Shown here: positions 24,210 through 33,083 of the stretch, one piece after another
Layout of the letters: each line of letters begins with the position of its first letter
Numbering within the stretch: the stretch's first letter is position 1
Source of the DNA: Pseudomonas sp. Irchel 3E20
GTDB taxonomy: Bacteria; Pseudomonadota; Gammaproteobacteria; Pseudomonadales; Pseudomonadaceae
Direction: 5' to 3'
Assembly (NCBI RefSeq): GCF_900187645.1
Contig: NZ_FYEE01000011.1
Span: 124,001-188,000 of the forward strand
DNA length: 64,000 nucleotides
Program-made: the position numbers and the translations under genes
Notes under the pieces: generated by a model
The model's database searches: none
What the model was told of the DNA's origin: nothing
Seen by the model: only the letters and a program-made list of their open reading frames with translations

Positions 24210-27014
24210 ATGAGCCAAGCTCCCCTCGTCCTGGTGGACGGTTCTTCTTACCTCTATCGCGCCTTCCACGCGATGCCGCCGCTGACCACCTCCAAAGGCA
24301 TGCCGACCGGCGCGGTCAAGGGTGTGTTGAACATGCTCAAAAGCCTGCGCAAGCAATACCCGGACAGCCCGTTCGCGGTGGTATTCGACGCCAAGGGCGG
24401 TACGTTTCGCGATGAGATGTTCGCTGACTACAAGGCCAACCGCCCCAGCATGCCGGACGACATGCGGGTGCAGATCGAACCGCTGCACGCCAGCGTGCGT
24501 GCCCTGGGTTTCCCGCTGCTGTGCGTTGAAGGTGTCGAGGCCGATGACGTAATCGGCACCCTGGCCCGCAGTAGTGCGGCCGCCGACCGCCCGGTGGTGA
24601 TCTCCACCGGCGACAAGGACATGGCGCAACTGGTCGATGGCCACATTACGCTGGTCAACACCATGTCGGAAACGTCGATGGACGTGGCTGGCGTGAAGGC
24701 GAAGTTTGGTGTCGCTCCTGAGCAGATCATCGATTTGCTGGCCTTGATGGGCGACTCCTCCGACAACATCCCGGGCGTCAAAGGCGTTGGCGAGAAGACC
24801 GCGGTCGGCCTGCTGGTGGGCGTCAATGGCGGCTTGAAAGAGCTTTACGACAACCTCGACCTAGTGCCGACGCTGCCGATCCGTGGGGCCAAAACCCTGC
24901 CGGCGAAGTTGCTGGAACACAAGGACATGGCGTTCCTGTCCTACCGCTTGGCGACCATCAAAGTCGATGTGCCGCTGGACATTGGCCTGGACGACCTGCA
25001 CCTGGCCGAGCCGGACCGCGATAAGCTCGCTGAACTCTACTCTTTGATGGAGTTCAAGACTTGGATCGATGAGCTGCAACGCGACGTAAAGCGCGCCGAG
25101 CAGCAGGCCCAGGCCAAGGTGGCCGAAGCTGAGCCTGTCGAAGCGACGGAGGCAGAGGCCGATGAGCCCGCAACCGACATCCCGGCGTACGAAACCATCC
25201 TCGACCAGGCACGTTTTGACGTGTGGCTGCGTAAGCTCAACGACGCCAAGCTGTTTGCCTTCGACACGGAGACCACCGGCGTCGATGCCCAGCAGGCGCA
25301 ATTGGTGGGGCTTTCTTTTGCCGTGCAGGCTAACGAAGCCGCTTATATTCCGCTGACGCACTCTTACATCGGCGTGCCGGATCAGTTGGACCGCGACACC
25401 GTGTTGCGTGCGCTCAAGCCGTTGCTGGAAGACCCGAGCAAGCTCAAGGTCGGCCAGCACGCCAAGTTCGACATGAACATCCTCGCCAACTGCGCCATTG
25501 GCGGCGACCCAGCCTGCGGCATCATGGTGCGCGGAATTGCCTTCGACACCATGCTCGAGTCCTACGTGCTCAACGCCACCGCGACCCGTCATGACATGGA
25601 CAGCCTGGCGCAAAAATACCTGGGCTACACCACCACCAGTTTCCAGGACATCGCCGGCAAAGGGGTCAAGCAGCTCACCTTCGACCAGATCGCCCTCGAA
25701 CAGGCTGGGCCCTATGCGGCCGAGGACGCGGACGTGACCCTGCGCCTGCACCTGGCGCTGCATGAGCAGCTCGCGGCCATTCCGAGCCTGGCCAAAGTAT
25801 TGACCGATATTGAAATGCCATTGGTGCCCGTGCTGGCGCGGATTGAACGCCAGGGCGCATTGGTCGATGCCGCGCTGCTGGGCGTGCAAAGCATCGAGCT
25901 GGGGGACAAGATGGTCGCCCTGGAGCGCCAGGCCTTCGAGATCGCCGGTGAGGAGTTCAACCTCGGTTCACCCAAGCAACTGGGGGTCATCCTCTACGAG
26001 AAGCTTGGCCTGCCGGTATTGAAGAAAACCGCCAAGGGCCAGCCGTCCACTGCCGAGGAAGTGTTGGCGAAACTGGCCGAAGACGACTACCCGCTGCCCA
26101 AGGTGCTGATGCAGTACCGCTCCATGAGCAAGCTCAAGAGCACCTACACCGACCGCTTGCCCGAGCAGATCAACCCGCGTACCGGGCGCATCCACACGTC
26201 CTATCACCAGGCCGTGGCGGCCACGGGGCGCCTGTCTTCCAGCGACCCAAACCTGCAAAACATCCCCGTGCGCACCGCCGAAGGGCGGCGCATTCGCCAG
26301 GCCTTCGTTGCGCCCAAGGGCTACAAGCTCCTGGCGGCGGACTACTCGCAGATCGAGCTCCGCATCATGGCGCACCTGGCCAAGGATGCGGGTTTGCTCA
26401 GTGCCTTTCGCAATAACCTGGACGTGCACACCGCGACGGCGGCGGAAGTATTCAAGGTAGACCTAGCGGCCGTCACCTCCGACCAGCGGCGCAGCGCCAA
26501 GGCGATCAACTTCGGGCTGATCTATGGCATGGGCGCGCAGAAACTGGGCAAGAGCATTGGCGTCGATACCAAGCAGGCCAAGGCCTACATCGACACCTAC
26601 TTTGCCCGCTACCCCGGTGTTCGCGACTACATGGAGCGCACCCGCGCCCAGGCCTCGGAGCAGGGCTACGTGGAGACGCTCTTCGGGCGGCGCCTATACC
26701 TGCCCGAGATTCACTCCAATAAACCGCAAGAGCGGGCGGGTGCTGAACGCACGGCGATCAATGCGCCGATGCAGGGTACTGCGGCCGATATCATCAAGAT
26801 CGCCATGGTGGCGGTGGATAACTGGCTGGCCGAATCCGGCCTGGACGCCAAAGTCATCCTGCAAGTGCACGACGAATTGGTGCTGGAAGTGCGCGAGGAC
26901 TTGGTGGAGCAAGTCAGCGAGCAGATTCGCGGGCACATGAGCGCAGCAGCGAGCCTGGATGTGCCGCTTTTGGTGGAAGTCGGGGTGGGAAACAACTGGG
27001 ATGAGGCCCATTAA
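24210..27014 (+). CDS. polA: DNA polymerase I
   Basis: A 934-residue repair and Okazaki-fragment polymerase. Domain order: 5'-3' exonuclease (about 1-290; LVDGSSYLYRAFHA, GVEADDVIGTLA, GDSSDNIPGVKGVG), an acidic linker, 3'-5' exonuclease (about 330-520; FAFDTETTGVDA) with its catalytic Asp-Glu pair intact, and the polymerase domain (motif A LAADYSQIELRIMAHL, motif B RRSAKAINFGLIYGMG, motif C LQVHDELVLEV). ATG 24210 is the standard start; an in-frame TTG lies upstream. Confidence 0.98.
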   Translation: MSQAPLVLVDGSSYLYRAFHAMPPLTTSKGMPTGAVKGVLNMLKSLRKQYPDSPFAVVFDAKGGTFRDEMFADYKANRPSMPDDMRVQIEPLHASVRALGFPLLCVEGVEADDVIGTLARSSAAADRPVVISTGDKDMAQLVDGHITLVNTMSETSMDVAGVKAKFGVAPEQIIDLLALMGDSSDNIPGVKGVGEKTAVGLLVGVNGGLKELYDNLDLVPTLPIRGAKTLPAKLLEHKDMAFLSYRLATIKVDVPLDIGLDDLHLAEPDRDKLAELYSLMEFKTWIDELQRDVKRAEQQAQAKVAEAEPVEATEAEADEPATDIPAYETILDQARFDVWLRKLNDAKLFAFDTETTGVDAQQAQLVGLSFAVQANEAAYIPLTHSYIGVPDQLDRDTVLRALKPLLEDPSKLKVGQHAKFDMNILANCAIGGDPACGIMVRGIAFDTMLESYVLNATATRHDMDSLAQKYLGYTTTSFQDIAGKGVKQLTFDQIALEQAGPYAAEDADVTLRLHLALHEQLAAIPSLAKVLTDIEMPLVPVLARIERQGALVDAALLGVQSIELGDKMVALERQAFEIAGEEFNLGSPKQLGVILYEKLGLPVLKKTAKGQPSTAEEVLAKLAEDDYPLPKVLMQYRSMSKLKSTYTDRLPEQINPRTGRIHTSYHQAVAATGRLSSSDPNLQNIPVRTAEGRRIRQAFVAPKGYKLLAADYSQIELRIMAHLAKDAGLLSAFRNNLDVHTATAAEVFKVDLAAVTSDQRRSAKAINFGLIYGMGAQKLGKSIGVDTKQAKAYIDTYFARYPGVRDYMERTRAQASEQGYVETLFGRRLYLPEIHSNKPQERAGAERTAINAPMQGTAADIIKIAMVAVDNWLAESGLDAKVILQVHDELVLEVREDLVEQVSEQIRGHMSAAASLDVPLLVEVGVGNNWDEAH

Positions 27015-27125
27015 GGCCATCTGAAGCGTTTTTTTGCTGCGGCATAGTGCCGCGGCAAAAGTAGGCAAATGGCTATTAGTTCAGAAAAGTCTTTCGGCTA
27101 TCGCCAACTGTTTTTGAAGGGCGTC

Positions 27126-27154
27126 GGAACTAAAACCGTGAACCACCACTCAGA
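27126..27154 (+). promoter_or_regulatory. Candidate AlgU (sigma-22/sigma-E type) promoter of the ErsA-like sRNA
   Basis: GGAACTA (27126-27132) and TCAGA (27150-27154) are spaced by about 17 bases, close to the AlgU consensus GAACTT-N16/17-TCTGA. Transcription would begin near 27161, which fits an RNA of about 132 nt ending at the terminator at 27292. Confidence 0.7.
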
Positions 27155-27160
27155 GTATCT

Positions 27161-27292
27161 TGAATGGGTGGTGAAGCCCTTCAATGCTCCTATGTTGTGT
27201 TAAGTGTTGGCAGATATCCGGATTGCGCCCTAGCGGTCTGGAACTTGGACCCCGAACTTCCCCTCCCCATACGAAGTCCGGGGTTTTTTTTT
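27161..27292 (+). ncRNA. ersA: ErsA-like small regulatory RNA
   Basis: Position between polA and engB is that of ErsA in P. aeruginosa (and of Spot 42 in enterics). The predicted RNA starts just after an AlgU-type promoter and ends in a strong terminator (arms ACCCCGAACTTC at 27249-27260 and GAAGTCCGGGGT at 27273-27284, then eight T). The terminator loop exposes the C-rich tract CCCTCCCC, like the C-rich single strand with which ErsA pairs to ribosome-binding regions such as that of algC. The predicted length of about 132 nt matches ErsA. The exact 5' end is inferred. Confidence 0.82.
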
Positions 27293-27429
27293 GCGTGAAA
27301 ACTTCCTATGAAATGAGCACGCCGCGCTAAAAGCGCGGGCCGAAATGCTCATTTACAGCCAGTAAGCTCCGCTTTCGACCCGCGCTTTTGCCTTGCCTGC
27401 TCATCCCACAGAAAGTTTTTGTCCTGCGC

Positions 27430-28071
27430 TCACGCCGGGGTTTCTGTGCCTTTGTCGGCCAGTTCCATCCAGCCCGCCAGTACGGTGTAGGCGTCTTCCA
27501 GGCCCATGCGTTTGGGGGCGGAGAAGAGTTGGATGGTGATTGCGTCGCCCCAGCCCCTGCGGATGTCGGCCTGTACTTTGAGCAAGGTGTTCTTGGCGGC
27601 GCCGTAGGTCAGTTTGTCGGCCTTGGTCAGCAGGATGTGCATGGGCATGCCGCTGGCCACGGCCCAGTCGAGCATCAGCAGGTCGAAGTCGGTCATGGGA
27701 TGACGGATGTCCATCATCAGAATCAACCCTTTCAGGCTTTCACGCCCACCCAGGTAGGCTTCCAGGTGGCGCTGCCAGTGCAGCTTCAGCGGGATTGGCA
27801 CCTTGGCGTAGCCGTAGCCGGGTAGGTCCACCAGGCGTCGCTCGTCGTCCAGCTTGAAAAAGTTCAGCAGTTGCGTACGCCCGGGGGTTTTCGAGGTGCG
27901 GGCCAGGCTGGCGTGGGTCAGGGTATTCAGGGCACTGGATTTGCCGGCGTTGGAACGCCCGGCGAAGGCCACTTCAAAGCCTTCGTCGTCGGGGCATTGG
28001 TCGACTTTGGCGGCGCTAAGCATGAAGGTGGACTGTTGGCACAGGCCGAGAATGGGGTTCTTGAGTTGCAT
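27430..28071 (-). CDS. engB: Ribosome-biogenesis GTPase EngB/YsxC
   Basis: A 213-residue GTPase for large-subunit ribosome assembly. G1 is AGRSNAGKSSALN, G3 DLPGYGYAKVP, G4 LTKADKL. The start MQLKNPILGLCQQSTFMLSA is the conserved N-terminus; the frame extends 50 codons further upstream without support. It is convergent with polA and the sRNA and divergent from the cytochrome c genes. Confidence 0.96.
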   Translation of the reverse strand: MQLKNPILGLCQQSTFMLSAAKVDQCPDDEGFEVAFAGRSNAGKSSALNTLTHASLARTSKTPGRTQLLNFFKLDDERRLVDLPGYGYAKVPIPLKLHWQRHLEAYLGGRESLKGLILMMDIRHPMTDFDLLMLDWAVASGMPMHILLTKADKLTYGAAKNTLLKVQADIRRGWGDAITIQLFSAPKRMGLEDAYTVLAGWMELADKGTETPA

Positions 28072-28261
28072 GGGATTTCCGATGTGGGCGGTGCCGGGAG
28101 TGGGTGCGGCAAGCAGTGTCGTTTCCGTTTCAGTAGCGCCAGTATATAATGTCGCAGATTTTGTGTGTGCTTTGTCCCGGCGTAGGATGAAGTCACGGGA
28201 GCGTTGACCTTGATTGCGCACTTAGAACGCAGCACGCTCTCAACCCTGAATAGGTCGTTTT

Positions 28262-28552
28262 ATGACGAAATGGCTGCTAGCTGCCGGTGTCTTGATGCCG
28301 CTTTACAGCGCTCAGGCTACACAGGATCCGGAAGCTGTGTACAACCGTGTTTGTGGAGCCTGTCATTCCGGCCAACTCCCCATGGCGCCCCGCAAGGGCG
28401 ATCGGGAAGCTTGGGCGCCACGATTGGCGCAAGGTATGGAGACGCTGGTGCAACACGTGACCCAGGGTTTCAAGGCGATGCCGCCGCGTGGTTTGTGCAT
28501 GGACTGCAGTGCCGAGGATTACCAAGCAATCATCCACTGGATGAGCGAGTAA
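28262..28552 (+). CDS. Small periplasmic c-type cytochrome (c5-like)
   Basis: A 96-residue monoheme cytochrome with signal peptide (MTKWLLAAGVLMPLYSAQAT), heme site CGACH and a likely Met axial ligand in AMPPRG. A Cys pair (LCMDCS) near the C-terminus is typical of cytochrome c5-type proteins. It precedes cytochrome c4 by 47 bases, and both can feed electrons to terminal oxidases such as the aa3 enzyme encoded earlier. Confidence 0.92.
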   Translation: MTKWLLAAGVLMPLYSAQATQDPEAVYNRVCGACHSGQLPMAPRKGDREAWAPRLAQGMETLVQHVTQGFKAMPPRGLCMDCSAEDYQAIIHWMSE

Positions 28553-28599
28553 GCCCGGCCCATAACTCTTTTAACCCTTAGCCGTAGTTGGATTAGCTG

Positions 28600-29226
28600 A
28601 TGAACAAACTGATCGTGAGTCTGCTGTTGACCTTGGGCATCACAGGTATCGCCAATGCTGCAGGCGAGAACGTGAAAGGCGATGCCGCCGCCGGCCAGGC
28701 GAAAGCTGCCGTTTGTGGTGCTTGCCATGGCCCTGATGGCAACAGCATGGCGCCAAACTTTCCAAAGCTGGCCGGCCAGGGCGAGAAGTACCTGACCAAG
28801 CAACTGCATGACATCAAGTCGGGCAAACGCACTGTGCTGGAAATGACGGGCCTGCTGACCAACCTGAGCGATCAGGACATGGCCGATATCTCCGCTTACT
28901 TCGCCAGCCAGAAAGGCAGCGTCGGCGCGGCGGATCCCAAACTCGTGGCGCGTGGTGAAGCCTTGTTCCGTGGCGGCAATCTGGAAAAAGGCCTGCCAGC
29001 CTGCACCGGTTGCCACTCGCCAAATGGCGCCGGCAATGCTGCCGCAGGTTTCCCACACATGGGTGGCCAGCACGCGGCTTACATCGCCAAGCAGCTGACT
29101 GACTTCCGCAAAGAAGAAGGCGGGCGCACCAACGATGGCGACCTCAAAACCATGCAGACCATCGCCAAGAAGCTCAGCGATGAAGACATCGCCGCAGTGT
29201 CGAGCTACATCCAGGGCCTGCACTAA
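28600..29226 (+). CDS. cc4: Diheme cytochrome c4
   Basis: A 208-residue periplasmic electron carrier with signal peptide (MNKLIVSLLLTLGITGIANA) and two homologous cytochrome c domains. Heme sites are CGACHG (first half) and CTGCHS (second half), each followed by the expected Met ligand region (MAPNFPKL and FPHMGGQH). Length fits the c4 family. It donates electrons to cytochrome oxidases. Confidence 0.95.
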   Translation: MNKLIVSLLLTLGITGIANAAGENVKGDAAAGQAKAAVCGACHGPDGNSMAPNFPKLAGQGEKYLTKQLHDIKSGKRTVLEMTGLLTNLSDQDMADISAYFASQKGSVGAADPKLVARGEALFRGGNLEKGLPACTGCHSPNGAGNAAAGFPHMGGQHAAYIAKQLTDFRKEEGGRTNDGDLKTMQTIAKKLSDEDIAAVSSYIQGLH

Positions 29227-29297
29227 GGCCGGATCGGTTCGCGCGGCGCGGGCTTGAGGCCTTTGCCGCGTTAACGCTCGATTAATCCATCGAGCAT

Positions 29298-29326
29298 AAA
29301 AAGGGCGGCCCTGGCCGCCCTTTTTT
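29298..29326 (+). terminator. Rho-independent terminator after cytochrome c4
   Basis: AAAAAGGGCGGCC / GGCCGCCCTTTTTT forms a GC-rich stem with a very short loop and a T-run, placed after the cytochrome c4 gene and before dsbA. Confidence 0.92.
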
Positions 29327-29418
29327 GTGGCCGCTGCCGTTACACTAGCGAACTCATGCCCGCCGGGACCTGTCTGAGTACAGGCCTGCGAGGCGACCCA
29401 ATTTTCCAGGAGTAAAGC

Positions 29419-30054
29419 ATGCGTAATCTGATTCTCAGCGCCGCGCTCGTCGGTGCCAGCCTGCTGGGCATGAACGTCCAAGCGGCCCAAGAGCCGCTTG
29501 AAGCCGGTAAGCAATACATGGAGCTGAGCAATGCGGTTCCTGTCTCTGTTCCGGGCAAGATCGAAGTGGTCGAGTTGTTCTGGTATGGCTGCCCGCACTG
29601 CTATTCGTTCGAGCCGGTCATCAATCCGTGGGTTGAGAAGCTGCCTAAGGATGTGAACTTCAAGCGCATCCCGGCGATGTTCGGCGGTCCTTGGGACGCG
29701 CACGGCCAGATGTTCCTGACCCTGGAAGCCATGGGTGTGGAGCACAAGGTGCACGCTGCCGTGTTCGAAGCCATTCAGAAACAACGCAAGCCACTGACCA
29801 AGCCTGACGACATGGCTGACTTCCTGGCCACCCAAGGCGTCGATAAAGACAAGTTCCTGGCGACCTTCAACTCCTTCGCGATCAAAGGTCAGGTCAACCA
29901 AGCCAAGGAACTGGCCAAGAAGTATGAAATCACCGGTGTACCGAGCCTGGTCGTCAACGGCAAGTATCGCTTTGACCTGGGCACCGCTGGTGGTCCGGAG
30001 GGTGTGCTGAACGTGGCCGACCAGTTGATCGTCAAGGAGCGCGCCGCTAAGTAA
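29419..30054 (+). CDS. dsbA: Thiol:disulfide interchange protein DsbA
   Basis: A 211-residue periplasmic oxidase that introduces disulfides in folding proteins. Signal peptide ends NVQAAQ; active site CPHC (in FWYGCPHCYSFEP) and cis-Pro loop TGVPSLVVNGKYR are present. Its own ribosome binding site (CAGGAG) follows the upstream terminator, so it has an independent promoter; in P. aeruginosa its homologue (PA5489) is in the same place. Confidence 0.97.
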   Translation: MRNLILSAALVGASLLGMNVQAAQEPLEAGKQYMELSNAVPVSVPGKIEVVELFWYGCPHCYSFEPVINPWVEKLPKDVNFKRIPAMFGGPWDAHGQMFLTLEAMGVEHKVHAAVFEAIQKQRKPLTKPDDMADFLATQGVDKDKFLATFNSFAIKGQVNQAKELAKKYEITGVPSLVVNGKYRFDLGTAGGPEGVLNVADQLIVKERAAK

Positions 30055-30066
30055 GCGGCGCCTACC

Positions 30067-30945
30067 ATGCGCCGCTGGAGTACTGATCGGGTCGTTGGCC
30101 ATCACGACCCGAAGGTCAACGAACATCACTTGGAAGAAACGGGCATGCCCGCGGGCAGCCGTCTGCGTTTGCTCAGTTTCAATATTCAGGTGGGCATCAG
30201 TACCGAGCGGTATCGGCACTACCTGACCCGGGGCTGGCAGCACCTGCTGCCGCACACCGGGCGTGCCGATAACCTGCAGAAGATCGGCAACCTGCTGGGG
30301 GATTTCGACCTGGTGGCCCTGCAGGAGGCCGATGGTGGCAGCCTGCGCTCGGGCTACGTCAATCAGGTCGAGCACCTGGCCCAGCTCGGTGCCTTCCCCT
30401 ATTGGTATCAGCAACTCAATCGCAACCTCGGTCGCCTCGGCCAGCACAGCAATGGTGTGCTCAGCCGTATGCGGCCGTGGGTCATCGAAGACCACCCATT
30501 GCCCGGCCCCAAAGGTCGCGGCGCGATCTTGGTGCGCTTTGGCGAAGGTGCCGACGCGTTGGTGGTGGTGATGATGCACCTGGCCTTGGGGGCTCGCGCG
30601 CGTACCCTGCAACTGGCGTACATTCGCGACCTGATCGGCGACTATAAGCACCAAGTCCTGATGGGCGACATGAACACCCACGCCAGTGACCTGCTGCAAA
30701 GCTCGCCGCTGCGGGACCTGGGCTTGCTCGCACCGCAAGTCGAGGCGACCTTCCCCAGTTGGCGCCCGCAACGCTGTCTTGACCACATTCTGCTCAGCCC
30801 CAGCCTGACCCTCGAAAAAGTCGAAGTGCTGGCGCAACCTATTTCCGATCACCTGCCGGTCGCGGTAGAGATTCGTTTGCCGGGTTCGCTCACGGCCGAT
30901 GCATTGCCCGCGTTGCGCCCTGCCCCTCGCGGACCCCTTGCATGA
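30067..30945 (+). CDS. Endonuclease/exonuclease/phosphatase (EEP) family protein
   Basis: A 292-residue cytoplasmic protein of the EEP metal-dependent hydrolase fold. Catalytic blocks are recognisable: LLSFNIQVG (Asn), LVALQEADGG (metal-binding Glu), LMGDMNTHASD (Asp/Asn), and the final ISDHLPVAVEI (Asp-His). The substrate is unknown; the fold includes nucleases and lipid phosphatases. It follows dsbA by 12 bases and overlaps the diguanylate cyclase gene by four, so it is likely cotranscribed with both. Confidence 0.88.
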   Translation: MRRWSTDRVVGHHDPKVNEHHLEETGMPAGSRLRLLSFNIQVGISTERYRHYLTRGWQHLLPHTGRADNLQKIGNLLGDFDLVALQEADGGSLRSGYVNQVEHLAQLGAFPYWYQQLNRNLGRLGQHSNGVLSRMRPWVIEDHPLPGPKGRGAILVRFGEGADALVVVMMHLALGARARTLQLAYIRDLIGDYKHQVLMGDMNTHASDLLQSSPLRDLGLLAPQVEATFPSWRPQRCLDHILLSPSLTLEKVEVLAQPISDHLPVAVEIRLPGSLTADALPALRPAPRGPLA

Positions 30946-32981
30946 GCGACGACGCCCAGCGCTGGAAAGAGAAATACCTCAAAAGCATCGAACAACAGGA
31001 AAAGCTAGAGCGGCGTTGGAACGCTCGTCTCGACCTGCTGCGCCGTGGCCTGGTGCGCAGCACCCTGGCGGCCGAAGGCACCGACCGCGTGGTCGACCAA
31101 TGCATGAAGGAAATGCGCGAAGTGGTGCGCACCGACGACATGGATGCCCGTTTGGCGGCGTTGCTGCCGCGTCTTGAAAAAGCCGTACTCGACTCCGAGC
31201 AACGCCGCGAAACCCGTGTGGAGCAAATCAGCACTGCGCTGACCTCGCTGGTGGCGCAGCTGCAAACCCTGCCCCTGCCCCGCGACATCAGCCGCCCGCT
31301 CAAGGCTTTCGCCAAGCAACTCGATGGTCGCGTCAGCCAGGCGCGGGAGATTCCGCTATTGCTGGGTGAGCTCAGCGGTTTGCAGAGCAAGGCCCTTAGT
31401 GCCCTGGAAACCCCAGCCGAGCCGAGCCGTCCCGGGCTGTTGCAACGCTTGTTTGGCGGCAAGGACGACGATTCGGAATTGGCGCAAGCTGAAGAGGCCG
31501 CCACGGCGGGCCAGCGCCCGATGCCTGCCTCCGTGGTGGTGGCGCCCGTTGTGCACTCCCCCCCGGCGCCTGCCGCTGTGGCGGTCCCCGCCGCGCCGCC
31601 TGCCGAGGTCGTCATTGAGCCCGCCAGCCTGAAAATCGAAGCGCTGCCGCCCGTTCCTGTAGCAGAACCCGCGCCGCAGTCTGAGCCTGAGCCTGAGGTC
31701 GTGGCCTTCGTTCCGCCGGTCGTGTTGGCAGAGCCGGCGCAACCTCGTATTGAACCCGTGGTTGAAGCGCCGCAGGAGGCTTTGCAACAGCCCCCGGCCG
31801 ACCTGCCTCTGGCTGAGGCCGAGCCGGTTGTTGCCGAGCCACCGCCCGCCGACCCCGACGCGCAACCCGCCAGCGACGCGCCTCTGCCGGACCAGGAAGA
31901 CCCGCAGTACACCCTGCCGGACAGCCCCGAGCCGTCGTATAGCTCGGTAGCCAAGCACATCGAAGACACCTTGCTCGGCCTGTTGGACGACCTGTCCCTG
32001 CCCGAGCGCCATCGCCCGCAAGCCGAAGCCATGCGCGAACGGCTGCAACATGGGCTGAACTGGTACGAATTGCTGCCGATCCTCGACGATCTTGCGGTCT
32101 TGATGTTGGCAATCACCGACAGCGGCCAGCATGAGTTCGAGGTTTACCTCAAGCAACTCAACGAGCGCTTGGAGTCGTTCCAGAGCAACCTGCAAGCCGC
32201 CAGCGCCGGCCACGACGACAGCCGCTCGGCGGCGCGTGAGCTGGATACGCAGATTCGCGAGCAGGTCGATGGTTTGCAGAGCAGTGTGCAGGACGCCGCG
32301 GACTTGGAAGGCCTCAAGCACGTGCTGGAGAACCACCTCGAAGGCCTGCTCGGCACCATGGATGAGCATCAGAAGCAGCGTGACCAGCGCGAGCAGGAAG
32401 TTGCCGAACGCCTGCAAGGCTTGGCCGAGCGCGTGGCGCACATGGAGCAGGAAGCCCAGGGCTACCGCGAACACCTTGAAGAACAGCGCCAGAAAGCCTT
32501 GATCGACCCCCTCACCGGGCTGCCCAACCGTGCCGCGTGGAGCGAACGCCTAGAACATGAAATCGGCCAGTGGCAGCAGCACGGCAATACCCTGTTGTTG
32601 GCGATGCTCGACCTCGACCACTTCAAGCGCATCAACGACAACTACGGCCACCTGGCCGGCGATAAAGTGTTGAAAATCATCGCCACCGTCCTGCGCAAAC
32701 GCCTGCGCGGCGCGGATTTCATCGCCCGTTTTGGCGGCGAAGAGTTTGTGCTGCTGTTGCCCGACACCTCACCCGCCGTGGGCATGAGCCTGATGGAAAG
32801 CCTGCGCGCGGCCATCGAGGCTTGCCCGTTCCACTTCAAGGGCGAGCGCGTGACGATTACGGTGTCCATCGGCCTCAGTGCGTTCAAAACCGGCGAACGC
32901 AGCGAAATTGTGCTCAAAAGAGCCGATCAGGCGCTCTACAGAGCCAAAGATGCAGGGCGCAATCGGGTTGAAATGGGCTGA
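30942..32981 (+). CDS. GGDEF-domain diguanylate cyclase (DgcH-like)
   Basis: A 679-residue cytoplasmic protein. The N-terminal ~170 residues are helical (DDAQRWKEKYLKSIEQQEKL). Residues ~180-330 are a Pro/Ala/Glu-rich, presumably disordered linker. A helical and coiled-coil region follows (~340-520), then a C-terminal GGDEF domain with intact active site RFGGEEFVLLLPD. A conventional RxxD inhibitory site is not evident just upstream of the GGEEF. It has no membrane helices. Position matches PA5487 (DgcH) of PAO1, from memory. It makes c-di-GMP, opposite in action to the EAL protein two genes downstream. Confidence 0.93.
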   Translation: MSDDAQRWKEKYLKSIEQQEKLERRWNARLDLLRRGLVRSTLAAEGTDRVVDQCMKEMREVVRTDDMDARLAALLPRLEKAVLDSEQRRETRVEQISTALTSLVAQLQTLPLPRDISRPLKAFAKQLDGRVSQAREIPLLLGELSGLQSKALSALETPAEPSRPGLLQRLFGGKDDDSELAQAEEAATAGQRPMPASVVVAPVVHSPPAPAAVAVPAAPPAEVVIEPASLKIEALPPVPVAEPAPQSEPEPEVVAFVPPVVLAEPAQPRIEPVVEAPQEALQQPPADLPLAEAEPVVAEPPPADPDAQPASDAPLPDQEDPQYTLPDSPEPSYSSVAKHIEDTLLGLLDDLSLPERHRPQAEAMRERLQHGLNWYELLPILDDLAVLMLAITDSGQHEFEVYLKQLNERLESFQSNLQAASAGHDDSRSAARELDTQIREQVDGLQSSVQDAADLEGLKHVLENHLEGLLGTMDEHQKQRDQREQEVAERLQGLAERVAHMEQEAQGYREHLEEQRQKALIDPLTGLPNRAAWSERLEHEIGQWQQHGNTLLLAMLDLDHFKRINDNYGHLAGDKVLKIIATVLRKRLRGADFIARFGGEEFVLLLPDTSPAVGMSLMESLRAAIEACPFHFKGERVTITVSIGLSAFKTGERSEIVLKRADQALYRAKDAGRNRVEMG

Positions 32982-33083
32982 CCAGCATTTGTTCCATTTT
33001 GTTTAAAACGGCGCTTTTTGCCGGATCTGACTGGGCGCTACGTTACACTGTTGCGTTCTTTTCCCATGCGTACCCCTGCCGCC

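Larger units (their letters stand above)
27015..27429. other. Intergenic region between polA and engB
   Basis: This 415-base region holds a hairpin just after polA (about 27032-27060), the ErsA-like sRNA and its promoter listed separately, and about 130 bases after the sRNA terminator with an imperfect inverted repeat around GCGCTAAAAGCGCGG. No protein-coding ORF is supported here. Confidence 0.8.

Noticed and set aside
27032..27060. Hairpin after polA (TTTTGCTGCGGCA / TGCCGCGGCAAAA)
   Set aside because: The T-run precedes the stem and A follows it on the plus strand, so it is not a canonical terminator; it was left as part of the intergenic description.
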